Below, piece by piece: positions 1-9,600 of a DNA stretch of 64,000 nt. The notes beneath the pieces were generated by a model that searched no databases, was not told the origin of the DNA, and was given only the letters and a program-made list of their open reading frames with translations. This DNA is from Curtobacterium sp. VKM Ac-2922 (GTDB taxonomy: Bacteria > Actinomycetota > Actinomycetes > Actinomycetales > Microbacteriaceae), in the NCBI RefSeq assembly GCF_022815645.1, contig NZ_JALGRO010000007.1, positions 150,591 to 214,590 on the forward strand. The letters run 5' to 3'. The first letter of the stretch is position 1. Each line of letters begins with the position of its first letter. The position numbers and the translations under genes were made by a program.

Positions 1-1775
1 TCGCAGGTCGTCGCCGTGAGGTAGCCCCGCAACTCCGCCGCTGTGGCGTCGTCGAGCTTCCCCAGCGCGGCGAGCGCACAGATCTGGGTGGCCACCGCGG
101 AGTTCTGCGCCTGCATCGACGTGCTCAGCAGTCCGTCACCGGCGTTGCCGAGCAGTGCGCGTGCGGCGCTCGCCTGCCGGTTCACCGTCGCCAGCGCGTC
201 GCGCACACCGGTGACGTCGCTCGTCGACGTGCTGACCTGGTCCTGCAGCGACTGCAGCGACGCGGCCACCTGGCCGGAACCGTCGCTCTGCAGTCCGTCG
301 AGCACCTGGCCGATGGACGCGAGCTGCGCATCAACGTCCTTCGAACGGTCGATCGCCTCGTCCGCCAGGTCGGGGTTCAGCTGGTCGGCCAGCTGCTGCC
401 CCTTCGCGACCAGGCCGACCAGCGAAGCGCTGACCGCACTGGACGAGTCCCAGAGCGCACAGGTCAACGAACCACGGGCCTCCTGGGCGGCGCACGTCGT
501 CGCATCCGGCGTGGCCGGACCGACGGCAGCGGTGAGCTGCGCGCTCACCTGCTGCTTGCAGGACTCGCTCGCATCGGCGTAGCCGGTCAGCTGGGACGAC
601 ACCCGGAGCAGGTTGCCGTACACGCTCGAACCGGTTGCGCCGGCCTGCGGCGTCGCCGCGCACCCCGCGCCGTCGAGGGACGGGGCAGGGGCCGTCGCCG
701 AGGTGTCGCCGAGCAGCCCGTCCAGGCTGGTGGTCGTCTGCTGCAGCTGCTGCAGCACGGTCGACTGCGTTGTCTTGACGGTGGCGCCGAGGTCGTCGTT
801 CAGGGACCCGAGCTCGCCGGACAGCGCGCGCATCGTGCCGGCGAGCTGGGTGCTGCTCTCCTTGAGGCGCTCGGCGGTGCTGACCCCGAGCGTCTTCGAC
901 GTCGTCTCGAGGTTCGAACGGACCTCGGTGATGGTGCCGCCAGCGCGGGCGAGCACCTCGTTGACCTGCGCCACCAGGTCGATCGTCCGTCGCTGCAGCG
1001 CGAGCTCGGAGTCCGTGCCGGACCCGAACGCGGCGTTCATCACGCCCGACGTCGACAGGTCCGTCGAGATGCCGGGCTGCGCGGCGATGTCGAACGACGG
1101 TGCCGAGAAGTCCTTGACGTCGGCCACCAGGTGCAGGGTGCTGCTGGCTCCCGAGGTCGGCGGAGCGAGCAGACGGCCCCACTGCACCACAGCGTCGCCG
1201 TCGGCGTTCGTGCTCACCACGCCGTCCGTCGCGGCGCCGCCGGCGTCGGCCGAGTCCGTGACGATCCGGTTCGCGCCGGTACCGGCCAGCACGGTCGAGG
1301 CGGCGATGCTGAACGGCGCCCCGACGAGCGCTGGGGTCGTGCGCGACGATCCGGCGACGTCGTAGGTCAGGTCCTTCGACGTGACCGTCAGGTTCTCGAC
1401 GGTGACGTCGATCTGCACCCGCCCGGAGTACCCGGCCAGGTCGGCCAGGTCCGTCCCCGTCTTCTTCTTGGTGGAGTACTGGGTGGTGATGCGGAGCGGC
1501 AGGTCACCTGCGGCCTTCGCCGGGTCGTGGTCGGTCGTGGCGGACGACGACCGGTTGCTGCCGACCGAGATGGCCGTGTCCGAGATCGACGTGATCGAGC
1601 CGTCGGCTGCCAGGTGCGTGTCGACGGTCTGCAGGACCCGGGACGGATCGGTGACCTTCTGGTCGTCCGACGTGCACCCGGACAGCACGAGCGCCGCGAT
1701 CCCCGCGACGGCCACCATCCCGATGGTCCGTCTGTTGTGCAGTCGAGCTCCGGCCGTTGCGGCGCGCAGAGTCAT
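1..1775 (-). CDS. Secreted lipoprotein of unknown function (3' end beyond window)
   Basis: The minus-strand frame stays open from an ATG at 1775 to the window edge, about 591 codons without a stop, so the C-terminus is missing. The start follows a purine-rich ribosome site (GGGGGAAG). Residues 1-33 form a basic, then hydrophobic, signal peptide ending in the lipobox LSGC, so the mature protein should be lipid-anchored on the outer face of the membrane. The rest is rich in Ser, Thr, Ala and Gln. It has a possible beta-rich domain at about 40-240 and then long helical, probably coiled-coil stretches from about 250 on, with a few scattered cysteines. I do not recognise a family. It is transcribed divergently from the gene at 1979. 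Confidence 0.75.
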   Translation of the reverse strand, partial: MTLRAATAGARLHNRRTIGMVAVAGIAALVLSGCTSDDQKVTDPSRVLQTVDTHLAADGSITSISDTAISVGSNRSSSATTDHDPAKAAGDLPLRITTQYSTKKKTGTDLADLAGYSGRVQIDVTVENLTVTSKDLTYDVAGSSRTTPALVGAPFSIAASTVLAGTGANRIVTDSADAGGAATDGVVSTNADGDAVVQWGRLLAPPTSGASSTLHLVADVKDFSAPSFDIAAQPGISTDLSTSGVMNAAFGSGTDSELALQRRTIDLVAQVNEVLARAGGTITEVRSNLETTSKTLGVSTAERLKESSTQLAGTMRALSGELGSLNDDLGATVKTTQSTVLQQLQQTTTSLDGLLGDTSATAPAPSLDGAGCAATPQAGATGSSVYGNLLRVSSQLTGYADASESCKQQVSAQLTAAVGPATPDATTCAAQEARGSLTCALWDSSSAVSASLVGLVAKGQQLADQLNPDLADEAIDRSKDVDAQLASIGQVLDGLQSDGSGQVAASLQSLQDQVSTSTSDVTGVRDALATVNRQASAARALLGNAGDGLLSTSMQAQNSAVATQICALAALGKLDDATAAELRGYLTATTC

Positions 1776-1978
1776 CACGTTCTTCCCCCAGGTTGTTCAC
1801 GAGCACCCCGTGTTCACGAGCACATCGATGCTACCGCTGAAATACGGTCCAGAACGGGCTGTGGATGGATCCGATGGCCCCCGTTCGGGCTGCAAGACCT
1901 CACCCCACGCGGTTCTGATACGTTGCACGCGACATGCGCTCCTGTGCGCATGTGCCGTCTTCCGGGGGAACCACCATC

Positions 1979-2957
1979 ATGTGGACCACGATCATGTCCG
2001 TCGGCATCGCCGGCGTCGCAGCCTTCTGCATCCCACTGCTCGTCCGCACCACGGTGCGTCGCAACGACCTCCGTCGCGCCGCGCAGCGCCCACCCAACCG
2101 CCCGGAGGACGGGCCCCTCGTCGTCCGCCTGCGCACCTGGCAGTGGGTGGTCTGGCGTGTCCTCGGGGCCCTGTTCGTCATCGTCGGTGGCTTCTACTCG
2201 ATCGTGAGCGTCCTCGGCACCGAGCCGTCCGACGACCCCGCGCCGACCATCGCCGCCGTCGCGATCCTGCTGGCCGGCGTTGGAGCACTCGTGCTCGCAC
2301 GTTCGCTCCGGCGGACGCGGATCACGGCGACTCCCGACGCCGTGCTGGTGCGCCGGGGGCTCCGTGCAGAGCGGACGGTGCCCATCGCTTCGATAGCCGC
2401 TGTCCGCCCGCTCGCGAACGCGTACGGCGGGATCGATGCACGCGATGCCGACGGCAGGCGACTCTTCACCGTGATGGGCCTGGCACTCGGGTACGCGGAG
2501 TTCGAACAGTTCCTCGCCGAGCGCGTCGTCGAGCCGCGACGCACGGCTCCGGCCGCCCCGGGCCCGAACGGGTACGCCGTCCCCACCTGGCGCGGCGCCG
2601 GGATCGCTGCGGACTGGACGCTCCTCGCGCTCGGCTCGCGGCGCGGGCCGCAGCCCGTCATCCGGATCCACTCCGACGCGGGCGACGTGGCACTGCACCT
2701 CGCCGAGGGAACTCGCCCGCGGCCGGCTGCAGGTCGCGGAGTCGCTCTGGGAGCCGGAGGCGTACCTGTGCCGTTCGGGCAGTGCGTCACCTGACTCACC
2801 GGCCGGCCAGGCGATGAACGGGTTGCCGACGGGCATGCTCGCGCTGCTCATCGGGGAGTTGCCCAGACCCGCCGCGGTCTTGCGCGACGCTGAGCTCGAC
2901 TCGTTCACCCGCTGGGTGGAGCAGTTGCCGATGTCGGGCGCCCAGGTCGCACAGTGA
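1979..2957 (+). pseudogene. Membrane protein with PH-like domain, one-base frameshift
   Basis: The start ATG at 1979 follows GGGGGAACC. The first frame encodes three hydrophobic segments (about residues 1-20, 57-78 and 88-110) and then a soluble region that looks like a small bacterial PH-type domain. It continues in frame 1 to a stop at 2794, but from about 2710 that frame becomes atypical (Pro/Gly/Arg). Removing one G from the GGG at 2707-2709 restores a natural protein sequence (EELARGRLQVAESLWEPEAY) running to a TGA at 2955-2957. I read this as one gene of about 325 codons broken by a single-base insertion. It may be a true mutation or an assembly error. Function unknown. Confidence 0.6.
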
Positions 2958-3044
2958 GGCCGCTGCCCGCGCGTGGGAGCGGGGCAGACCGGAGGCCCGG
3001 AGTGCATCGACGACGATCAGCATCAACGACCCGAGGACGAACCG

Positions 3045-3315
3045 TCACGGGCCTGTCCGGCTCCCACGCTGATGCGGCTGTCTCTTGCTCCACGCTCGAT
3101 ACCGCAGATGGGATCCGATGCAGCACCCAGCCAGACCGCCGACTAGTCCCGCGGAGCCGAACCGAACACAGCAAACGGCAGCACTCCGACCGCGTTCCCA
3201 CCTCGGCTCCGATCGACACGGCGATGATCACGCGTACTGCGGCAACCACCACGGCGGAGATCAGCACACGAACAGGCTGCGGAGTTCCACCCCGATTCCG
3301 TTCAGGCCTCGCCAT
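3045..3315 (-). pseudogene. Remnant of a small membrane protein gene
   Basis: An ATG at 3315 overlaps the end of the upstream gene by 14 bases and opens a frame with a hydrophobic stretch (about residues 16-38). That frame then turns arginine-rich. A different frame picks up a plausible continuation (GSAGLVGGLAGCCIGSHLRY and a basic tail) ending at the TGA at 3045-3047. Hydrophobic segments split over frames suggest a decayed gene. The alternative is chance, because part of the region is antisense to the 3' end of the plus-strand gene. No function can be given. Confidence 0.3.
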
Positions 3316-3706
3316 CCGACCTCCCACGGTTGCTGGTCATCGGTGCACGTCTGTCTCGATGATGCCACCAGGGCCACACCGGCTTTGCCAGAAGCAGGCC
3401 CGCGATCGCTGGAAAGAGCCACGCGAACTGGTAGGACTGGCCCGGACCGGAAATCGATGCCAGCACGAGCAGCATCCCCAGGATGACGGCCATACCGACC
3501 GGCCAGGCCCACTTCGTCGGCAACCGCGCGGACAACAGTCCGACGACAAGCCCCACAACAGCGACGCATGCTGCGATGAACACATCCGATCGAGCGAGTC
3601 CGATCGTCACCCACGCGGCAGCCGAGAAGAGCACCACGACGAGGAGTGTCAAGTACCCCAGGAGCAGCGACCGGTCGAGCTTGTGGTTGATCGCGCGCTT
3701 CTTCAT
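3302..3706 (-). CDS. Small multi-pass membrane protein
   Basis: This encodes 134 residues from the ATG at 3706 (MKKRAINHK), preceded by GAGAGAC. An in-frame start 16 codons upstream lacks a ribosome site and adds an unlikely N-terminus. The protein has a basic N-terminus and four or five hydrophobic segments at about 13-35, 38-58, 65-83 and 86-108, then a short basic tail. I recognise no family. It lies last in a run of A/T-richer minus-strand genes downstream of the RHS toxin gene, so it may be part of the accessory cargo there, but nothing in its sequence proves that. Confidence 0.6.
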   Translation of the reverse strand: MKKRAINHKLDRSLLLGYLTLLVVVLFSAAAWVTIGLARSDVFIAACVAVVGLVVGLLSARLPTKWAWPVGMAVILGMLLVLASISGPGQSYQFAWLFPAIAGLLLAKPVWPWWHHRDRRAPMTSNRGRSDGEA

Positions 3707-3809
3707 GTCTCTCGATACTCGTAGATCGTCGTGGTTGCTCCCGCGTGGAGCCAAATTCGAGGTCTGCCCCGTTTCGACTTAGGGGAGCGTATCGCCTCGG
3801 GATCGTACG

Positions 3810-4601
3810 TCAAGGCAATGAAGGTCGGACCCGCAAGACGTCGACACCACGTTGGACCAAATTCTCCCCCAAAGGCCTCTTTCCCATGAGGAAAGTATCA
3901 GCTGCGCGTATTGCTGACTGGAGGTCTAGCGTAAGCCCGCGTGATACGGGCGCACTTACGTTTCCCATTGCGATCTCAACGGATTCATCCGATCGCGAAG
4001 CACCCGAATGCGGTAGCTCCCACGCATTCTCATCGGTTGAATCTTCGGTACGAAAGACGATGAGGCGGTCGCTCGCATTTCCACACACATCGATCTCGCG
4101 TTCATCGTGAATCACCATCACCAGCGTTCGACGCACTCCGTCGAGGGCTCGGATCTTCGCTTCTACCTGCGCTGCCGTGGGCGACTCATGCTCAAACTGT
4201 TTGCCTTTCACCCACCACCGCAAGACAGGACCCGCGGTTCGCAGTTGCGCAGGTAGGTTCTTATCCAAACGTCGCCGAACAAGCGCGCCGAGCACCCACC
4301 CGGCGAGCAGACCCATGAACCATGCCCTGATTGATAGTTCCGCGCCGGTCAGTAGAAATCGCGTCATTACTGGGCCTAGGAAGAACACCGTCGCAAGACC
4401 AACCATCGCCCAGCCAGAGCCAACCAGCCCCAGGGCACCAGCAATGACGACGGCTACGAGAACGTTCGTCAGAGCAACTTGAAAGCTCAACTGGTTCAGA
4501 CCGAAGAACAACCCAACCGAAATAGCGAGGGCGATCAAGACCACATTACCGAAGACGCCCACTCGACTGAGGGGGCGATACACTCGCGCTCGTTTCTTCA
4601 C
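3810..4601 (-). CDS. Membrane protein with Imm1-like C-terminal domain, candidate immunity protein
   Basis: This encodes 263 residues from a GTG start (reads KKRARVYRP). The N-terminal half has four hydrophobic segments (about 15-35, 42-62, 66-84, 90-108) after a basic start. The cytoplasmic C-terminal half ends with a segment of the form DLQSAIRAADTFLMGKRP. That resembles the C-terminal signature of Imm1-type immunity proteins, where a helix is followed by FL.TG.RP and a Trp-containing strand. The match is by eye and the usual Trp is absent. Its place downstream of an RHS toxin supports an immunity role. The alternative is an unrelated integral membrane protein. Composition is richer in A/T than the housekeeping genes. 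Confidence 0.5.
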   Translation of the reverse strand: MKKRARVYRPLSRVGVFGNVVLIALAISVGLFFGLNQLSFQVALTNVLVAVVIAGALGLVGSGWAMVGLATVFFLGPVMTRFLLTGAELSIRAWFMGLLAGWVLGALVRRRLDKNLPAQLRTAGPVLRWWVKGKQFEHESPTAAQVEAKIRALDGVRRTLVMVIHDEREIDVCGNASDRLIVFRTEDSTDENAWELPHSGASRSDESVEIAMGNVSAPVSRGLTLDLQSAIRAADTFLMGKRPLGENLVQRGVDVLRVRPSLP

Positions 4602-4712
4602 TTACCCATCCAAACGCGCCTGTCACCAAATCGTGTACGAAATCTGCCCCCGCATCAACGCCGACTCAATGGGGAAAGCATCGCCTGTGCGATCCCGGAA
4701 TTGCGCGGAAAT

Positions 4713-5177
4713 TCACGGTAGTTGTAATTTGCGATAGTTGTAAATCGTTGGAGCGACTTTGAATATCTTCAAGACTCCGCGAATACTGTACGATCCGTCG
4801 CCAATCTCGTATCTGTATTTCTGTCCCTGCTCAATCCGATCCGCAATCGTGTCCATATTGTCTCTATAAACCCCCTTGCTCAGAATCAAATTTCCGCAGT
4901 CGGTGTGGAAGAGCACTTGAGGTTGCGAGCTACCGATTCCCTTCGTCGACTGGGAGGAAGCGGTACCTGATTCAACGGAATCGACGTTGCAGATGAGTGA
5001 GATTCGGTGACTATCGTCATATGCGCCAAGTATCAAGGAGCCGAATCCGAAGATGGTTATTGGCACCCCCACGACTACCAAACCGATTGACAGTGCGACT
5101 ATACGTTTTCGCCAAACGCGTCTGCGAATCTTCTTGCTACTATCAGCCATGCTGACTGCCGGCAGCGATTGTTTCAT
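4713..5177 (-). CDS. Single-TM protein, candidate RHS immunity paralogue 1 (intact)
   Basis: From the ATG at 5177 it encodes 154 residues. A TTG at 5183 and an ATG at 5150 are other possible starts, and the last gives an N-terminus most like the paralogues. A basic N-terminus and one TM helix (about residues 27-48) are followed by an outside-facing domain. Hallmarks are YDDSHR, then C-N-V-D-S, KGIGSS, TDCGNL, KGVYRDN, a GQKYRYEIGDGS strand and a closing VAP..YNY. Related copies sit at 5378-5842 and 6233-6679, with a fragment at 5228-5332. Two conserved cysteines, one in the CxVxS motif and one in DCG, may form a disulfide. Being tandem, membrane-anchored and downstream of an RHS toxin, it is probably immunity. 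I know no named family. Confidence 0.65.
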   Translation of the reverse strand: MKQSLPAVSMADSSKKIRRRVWRKRIVALSIGLVVVGVPITIFGFGSLILGAYDDSHRISLICNVDSVESGTASSQSTKGIGSSQPQVLFHTDCGNLILSKGVYRDNMDTIADRIEQGQKYRYEIGDGSYSIRGVLKIFKVAPTIYNYRKLQLP

Positions 5178-5227
5178 ATTCAAAGACTACCCTGAGTGAC
5201 GTCCGGCGGGCGAGCGTACGTCTGCCC

Positions 5228-5332
5228 CTATTGATTTCGGTTCACAATCGCGTCTATATTGTCTCTGCAGACCCCATCGATCAACACCAGATTTCCGCAG
5301 TGGGTGTCGATGAGTGCTTGACTTTGCGAGCT
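5228..5332 (-). pseudogene. Fragment of a fourth immunity-paralogue copy
   Basis: Thirty-four codons and a TAG stop (5230-5228) encode a piece that aligns with the middle of the protein at 4713-5177. SSQSQALIDT, HCGNLVLIDG and VCRDNIDAI match SSQPQVLFHT, DCGNLILSKG and VYRDNMDTI. There is no start codon, TM segment or C-terminal third. At DNA level the two copies also share clear stretches, so this is a truncated duplicate rather than a functional gene. Confidence 0.6.
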
Positions 5333-5377
5333 ACTAATTCAGCATGTTGACTGGGGGAAAGAATCGAGACGCGCTGG

Positions 5378-5842
5378 TCACCACATTGCAGCAGGAACCA
5401 CCTCTTCATCCGCATACTCGATGAAATCTTTGACATAAACAGCCTGACGAACCGCACTCAGGAACTCTTGCATTCGGAAGGAACCTGCACCGACACAAAA
5501 CTGGTGCCGAGCTCCAGCCAACCCATTTACTCCTAGCCTGTCTTGATTATCCCGGCTCACGCCCTACTTGAGTAACAACGTTCCGCAGTCCTTTGTTTCG
5601 AAAACAACCTGCGCCGTTGATGAACCAACGCCTTTCAATGACCTGAATGAGCTGATCCCGCTATGTGCCGAACTCACAGTACATATGGGATGGTCTCGAT
5701 GCGCGGCGTCATAGATCTTCAACATTGCTGGCCCAACGACGAAGCCTAGTAACGGAACACGTACTACCACGGCAAGAACGATCACCGCTCCGATACGTTT
5801 CGCTAGGATAGGCCTACTCGTGGCTGTCTTCGAGGTACTCAT
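5378..5842 (-). pseudogene. Candidate immunity paralogue 2, interrupted by in-frame TAG
   Basis: From ATG 5842, 92 codons give a TM helix and the CTVSS, KGVGSS and DCGTLLLK motifs of the family, then an amber TAG at 5566-5564. The same frame continues beyond the stop as GVSRDNQDR, then a strand like HQFCVGAGSF and VRQAVYVKDF, ending at 5378. This matches the C-terminal half of the intact copy at 4713. Alignment puts the TAG where the intact copy has Lys in LSKGV, so a single AAG to TAG change would explain it. The start follows AGGAGG, 12 bases away, just after the orphan RHS tip. It is a pseudogene unless the stop is suppressed. Confidence 0.6.
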
Positions 5843-5864
5843 GCATGCGCCAACGTGATCCTCC

Positions 5865-6240
5865 TCATCGCACCGAATGCAACCCCGCAGTCCGTACCCC
5901 CGCTCCCGAGATCGCTTCGTTGATGCCGTCCTTCATGTAGCCGCTGGAGTCTTTTCCGGTGAAGATTTCGTTCGCGGCAGCTCCGGCTGCCCCAAAAGGC
6001 GAGGCGCTGAGGAGCGAGCCCTCGCGCTGACCGATCGTCCCGGTTGCTTGTCAGGTGGGAGGCCCCGTTACCGGCGCTGCCAACGACCCCGTTGACGCTG
6101 ACGTTCGCGATGACGGCGCTTCCCGCTCGTCCAGCGTCCGCCGCCATCTTGGCGAAACGGATCCCCGCGCGCACGCCTGCTCCTCCCAAAAGACCCGGGA
6201 CTCCGCTGATCAGCGCCCCCCAGAGGCCGGCGTCACGCCC
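5865..6240 (-). pseudogene. Orphan RHS toxin tip, frameshifted
   Basis: Immediately downstream of paralogue 3, a frame encodes LWGALISGVPGLLGGAGVRA, then Gly/Ala-rich helices with GRAGSAVIANVSVNG. At about 6030-6055 the sensible reading moves to another frame, which gives GQREGSLLSASPFGAAGAAA, NEIFTGKDSSGY and a stop at 5865. This resembles the last 150 residues of the RHS protein at 6688: a hydrophobic Gly/Ala-rich pre-tip followed by a Phe-Gly segment and a short polar end. There is no start codon. It is the expected product of tip displacement, in which a new toxin-immunity module pushes the old one downstream. The frameshift suggests it is no longer exchangeable without repair. Confidence 0.55.
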
Positions 6241-6679
6241 TGCGGAATCCTTCAACTTCCGGCACGGTGTTCAGAAGTTGTAGTAGCCCACGAAGAGCGA
6301 TCGATCCCTTTCCCACCCTGATTTCGTACTCGTGTCCAATTTCGATGTTCGCGGCGATTCGCGAACTACTCGCTTCGGTGACCCCTTGTCGATAGACGAA
6401 GCGGCCGCAGTCCAGTGTGTTGATGTCCACTTGATCCACATATGTACCGATGCCTCGCCCTGAGTGGGTCGATACGCTTGAAGCTTTGGCGCTAGAGACC
6501 GTGCAACGGAGGGTCTGTGGGTGGGCATGATCGTAAGCGCGAAGCGCATTCTGACCAAACACGAAGAATGCTATCACCCCAAGAACTGTACACATTATGA
6601 TCGCGTAAATAATTCGACCCGCAGTGGGGGATATCCGGGATTTCTTGCCCGGCCGGGGACGCGCGTAGCTGTGAGACAA
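6233..6679 (-). CDS. Single-TM protein, candidate cognate RHS immunity protein (paralogue 3)
   Basis: This encodes 148 residues from a TTG at 6679. The TTG lies five bases after AGGAG and eight bases after the RHS stop codon, and the downstream sequence (SHSYARPRPGKK) gives a basic N-terminus like the paralogues. No better start exists after the RHS stop. One TM helix (about 22-44) is followed by YDHAH, LRCTVSSA, GRGIGTY, LDCGRF, GVTEASSSRIAANIEIG and a YEIRVGKGS strand. It shares the cysteine pair and layout with the genes at 4713 and 5378 but is the most divergent. Tight coupling to the toxin gene makes it the likely current immunity gene. I infer that role from position. Confidence 0.65.
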   Translation of the reverse strand: MSHSYARPRPGKKSRISPTAGRIIYAIIMCTVLGVIAFFVFGQNALRAYDHAHPQTLRCTVSSAKASSVSTHSGRGIGTYVDQVDINTLDCGRFVYRQGVTEASSSRIAANIEIGHEYEIRVGKGSIALRGLLQLLNTVPEVEGFRRA

Positions 6680-6687
6680 ATCCACTC

Positions 6688-9600
6688 CTACTGATCGGCT
6701 GTGCCGTGCATGGGCACCCTCGGCCCTTTGGCTCCGGTGAACAGCCCGTTTTGAAAACTCCCCCAAGGGTCCGGCGCACTCTCTGGATCCCTAGGACCAA
6801 AAGCATCATTAGCTACCGCCTGAACTCCACCGAGCGCATGATCGATCACAATTTTCGTCGTATCAACTGCCGTCCCAGATCCAGCCACGCCCGGAAGTTT
6901 ACCCGCGAGTGGGCTCATGAAGGTAGACGCAACGCTCGATCCAGCTCCGATGGCAACGCCGGTCCCCGTTGCAGCCGCAAGCCCACCAATGGTCTTGTCT
7001 GGAATTTTCGGGTTCCATGCGTAACTCAGTCCGCTTGACGTACCATTCGCGGCGCTTCCAGCCACAGCAGCACGCCCGGTTCCTCCGATTGCTTTGGTCG
7101 CGACCCATCTGGCCGCGGAAGAACTCCAACGCGCGACTATTGGAGCCGCCTTCGAGACGATGGCCGGAGCGAGCTGACCGAGCCTGGCGGCGACAGCACC
7201 TCCTACCAGTCCCGAAATTCCGCCAATAGCGGTATCCCTACCGACTTTCCCCCATTCGACCTTGCCGTCCTTCATATTTTGGCGAATGGATATTCCACCA
7301 GCTAGGGCAGCACCGGATCCAGCGGCAAGCGCCACAGCTGCAATGGGGGCAAGAGGAGTGAACATCGCGATGACTGCGAGCCCGATACCGACACCGATCC
7401 CGATGTCCGAGAGGATTTCGGCGTGCTCATCCGCCCAGTCCCGCAGATCTCCGAACATCCCCTGGTGCGCATCCCGGTACGCCTGCATGTCCTTGTCCGT
7501 CGCCGGCCGCAACCCCAGCGGGTCAAGCGCCTGCAGCGGGTCGTTCCCCGCGTACGAGTACGGGTTCCCCGCCCACGCTGCCCCCACGACCGGCGCGAGC
7601 GGGTCCACAGACAGGAATCCCCGCGCCGCCGGGTCGTAGACGCGCGCCCCGAGCCACTCCAACCCACCGATGGACAGGCCGCCGGAACCGGTCAGCGCAA
7701 CCCCCGCGGGCAACGCGAGGTCGTTCGCCGCAGCCAGCACCGCCCACGGGTCGGCCGCATCGGTCGCCCGGGCAGTCCGCCACCCCGGCTGCGTCCAGGC
7801 ATCGCCGATCGCCAGCAGTCCGCCGGGCAGGTCGAGCAACGACGTCCCGCCGATGTCCACCAGCGAGGGCACGCTCGACGCTGAGTCGAACCAGGTCGCC
7901 ACGCCACCGACCTCGGCCAGCTCACCGAGCGCATCCGCCCAGACGTCCAGACGGCCCGTCTCGGTGTAGGCGTCGTCACGGTCGACGATCGCGGACAGGG
8001 AGCCGAGTGCCGACCAGCCGTACTCGGTCGTCGATCCGTCAGCAGCCGTCCGACGAACGCGTCGACCGAGCCCGTCGTGCAGGTACTCGGTGCGGGCACC
8101 GTCCCGAACGCTCGCGACCAGCTGGCCGGCGACGTCGTACTCGAGCGTGGTCTCGACGCCGTCGACGACCTGTCGGACGAGCCTCCCGCCGTCGTCGTAC
8201 TGCCAGGTGGACGCACCCGCGCGTACGAGCTGCCCAGCAGCGTCGTACTCGTACGCGACACGACCGGACGACGCCTCGACTGCCGTGATGCGACTGTCGG
8301 CATCGCGGTCGATCGTGGTGGTCGAGACACCATCCGGGGTGGTCGCCGTGTGTGCGACGAGCGATCCCGCTCGGTACGACCACGACTGCACCACATCACC
8401 CGTGGCGGCCTGGACGATCCGGCCCGAGGCGTCGTAGGCGAACGTGCCCGTGCCGAGCCCGTCACGCTCGACGCCGACGACATGGCCAGCCGCGTCGTGA
8501 CGGTAGGTCGTCCGGGTGCCGTTCGGGTCGATCCGCGCCGTGCGACGTCCGTCGGCGTCGTACTCCCAGCGCAGCGCCGACCCGGCGCGGGTACGCCGGA
8601 CCAGCAGTCCGCGGCGGTCGTACTGCAACTCGTGCTCGACGGCGAGCCCCGCGCCCCGCGTGTGGTCGGTGACGACGACAGTGCGCTCGCGCGGGTTGCG
8701 GTGGACCTCGGACTGCAGCGTGCCGTCGACGAGCACTCGGTGCTCGCGCCCAGCAGCGTCGTACGTCCACGTGGTGGTGTGTCGTTCCGGGTCGGTCTGG
8801 CTCAGCTGCCGACCAGCGGCGTCGTACGTGGCGGTGGTTCGGCGACCGAGCGGGTCGGTGACCGCGACGACACGGTCGGCGTCGTCGTACTCGTGTCGGG
8901 TGACCCCGCCCGCGGCGTCGGTGATCGTGGTCAGCCGTCCGCGGTCGTCGTACGAGAACGACGTGACCCCACCCAGGCCGTTGACGACCTGCGTCAGCTG
9001 CCCCGCTACGTCGTACCGGAAGCGCCGCTGACCGAAGCGCACGTCATGACTCGAGACGAGCCTGCCGGCCAGGTCGTAGCGGAACCGCGCGGTGCCGGCA
9101 CCCGGACTCGTCTGTGCGACCACCCGGCCGACCAGGTCGTACGTGACCCGCTCGACCTCGCCCGTGGGCAGGGTGCGCGCCACGACCCGGGAATCGGCGT
9201 CGTAGGTCAGGGTGGTGCGCGCGCCGGTGGCGTCGGTGGCCGCGAACGGGCGGCCGCAGGCGTCGTACTCGTACGTCGATCGCGCGCCGGACGGGGTGGT
9301 GACGGCGGTGACGCGACCGGCCAGGTCACGCTCCAGCCGGGTCAGGCCGCCTTCACCGTCGACGAGTTCGACAGGTCGTCCGGCAGCGTCGTAGACGACG
9401 AGCTCGGATCCCGCTTCGTCGGAGGTCGTCTCGACGGGCCGCCCGTACGCGTCGAAGCGCACCGTCGCGGCGCTGAACGCGTCGCGCAGGGTCGTGACTC
9501 CGGTCCGCGGGTCCTCGGTGAACTCCTGCCGCACGCCGGTCGGATCGACGACGGCGGACAGGCCGCCGTTGACGTCGTACTCCCGCTGCCACGTCGCGCC

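Noticed and set aside
5378..5560. A separate 60-codon gene
   Set aside because: In frame with 5842-5567 and alignable to the C-terminal half of the intact paralogue; it is the part of a pseudogene after a stop codon.
5839..6255. A single intact 138-codon gene
   Set aside because: Only its first half reads like an RHS tip; the second half is sensible in another frame, so the region is better read as a frameshifted orphan tip.
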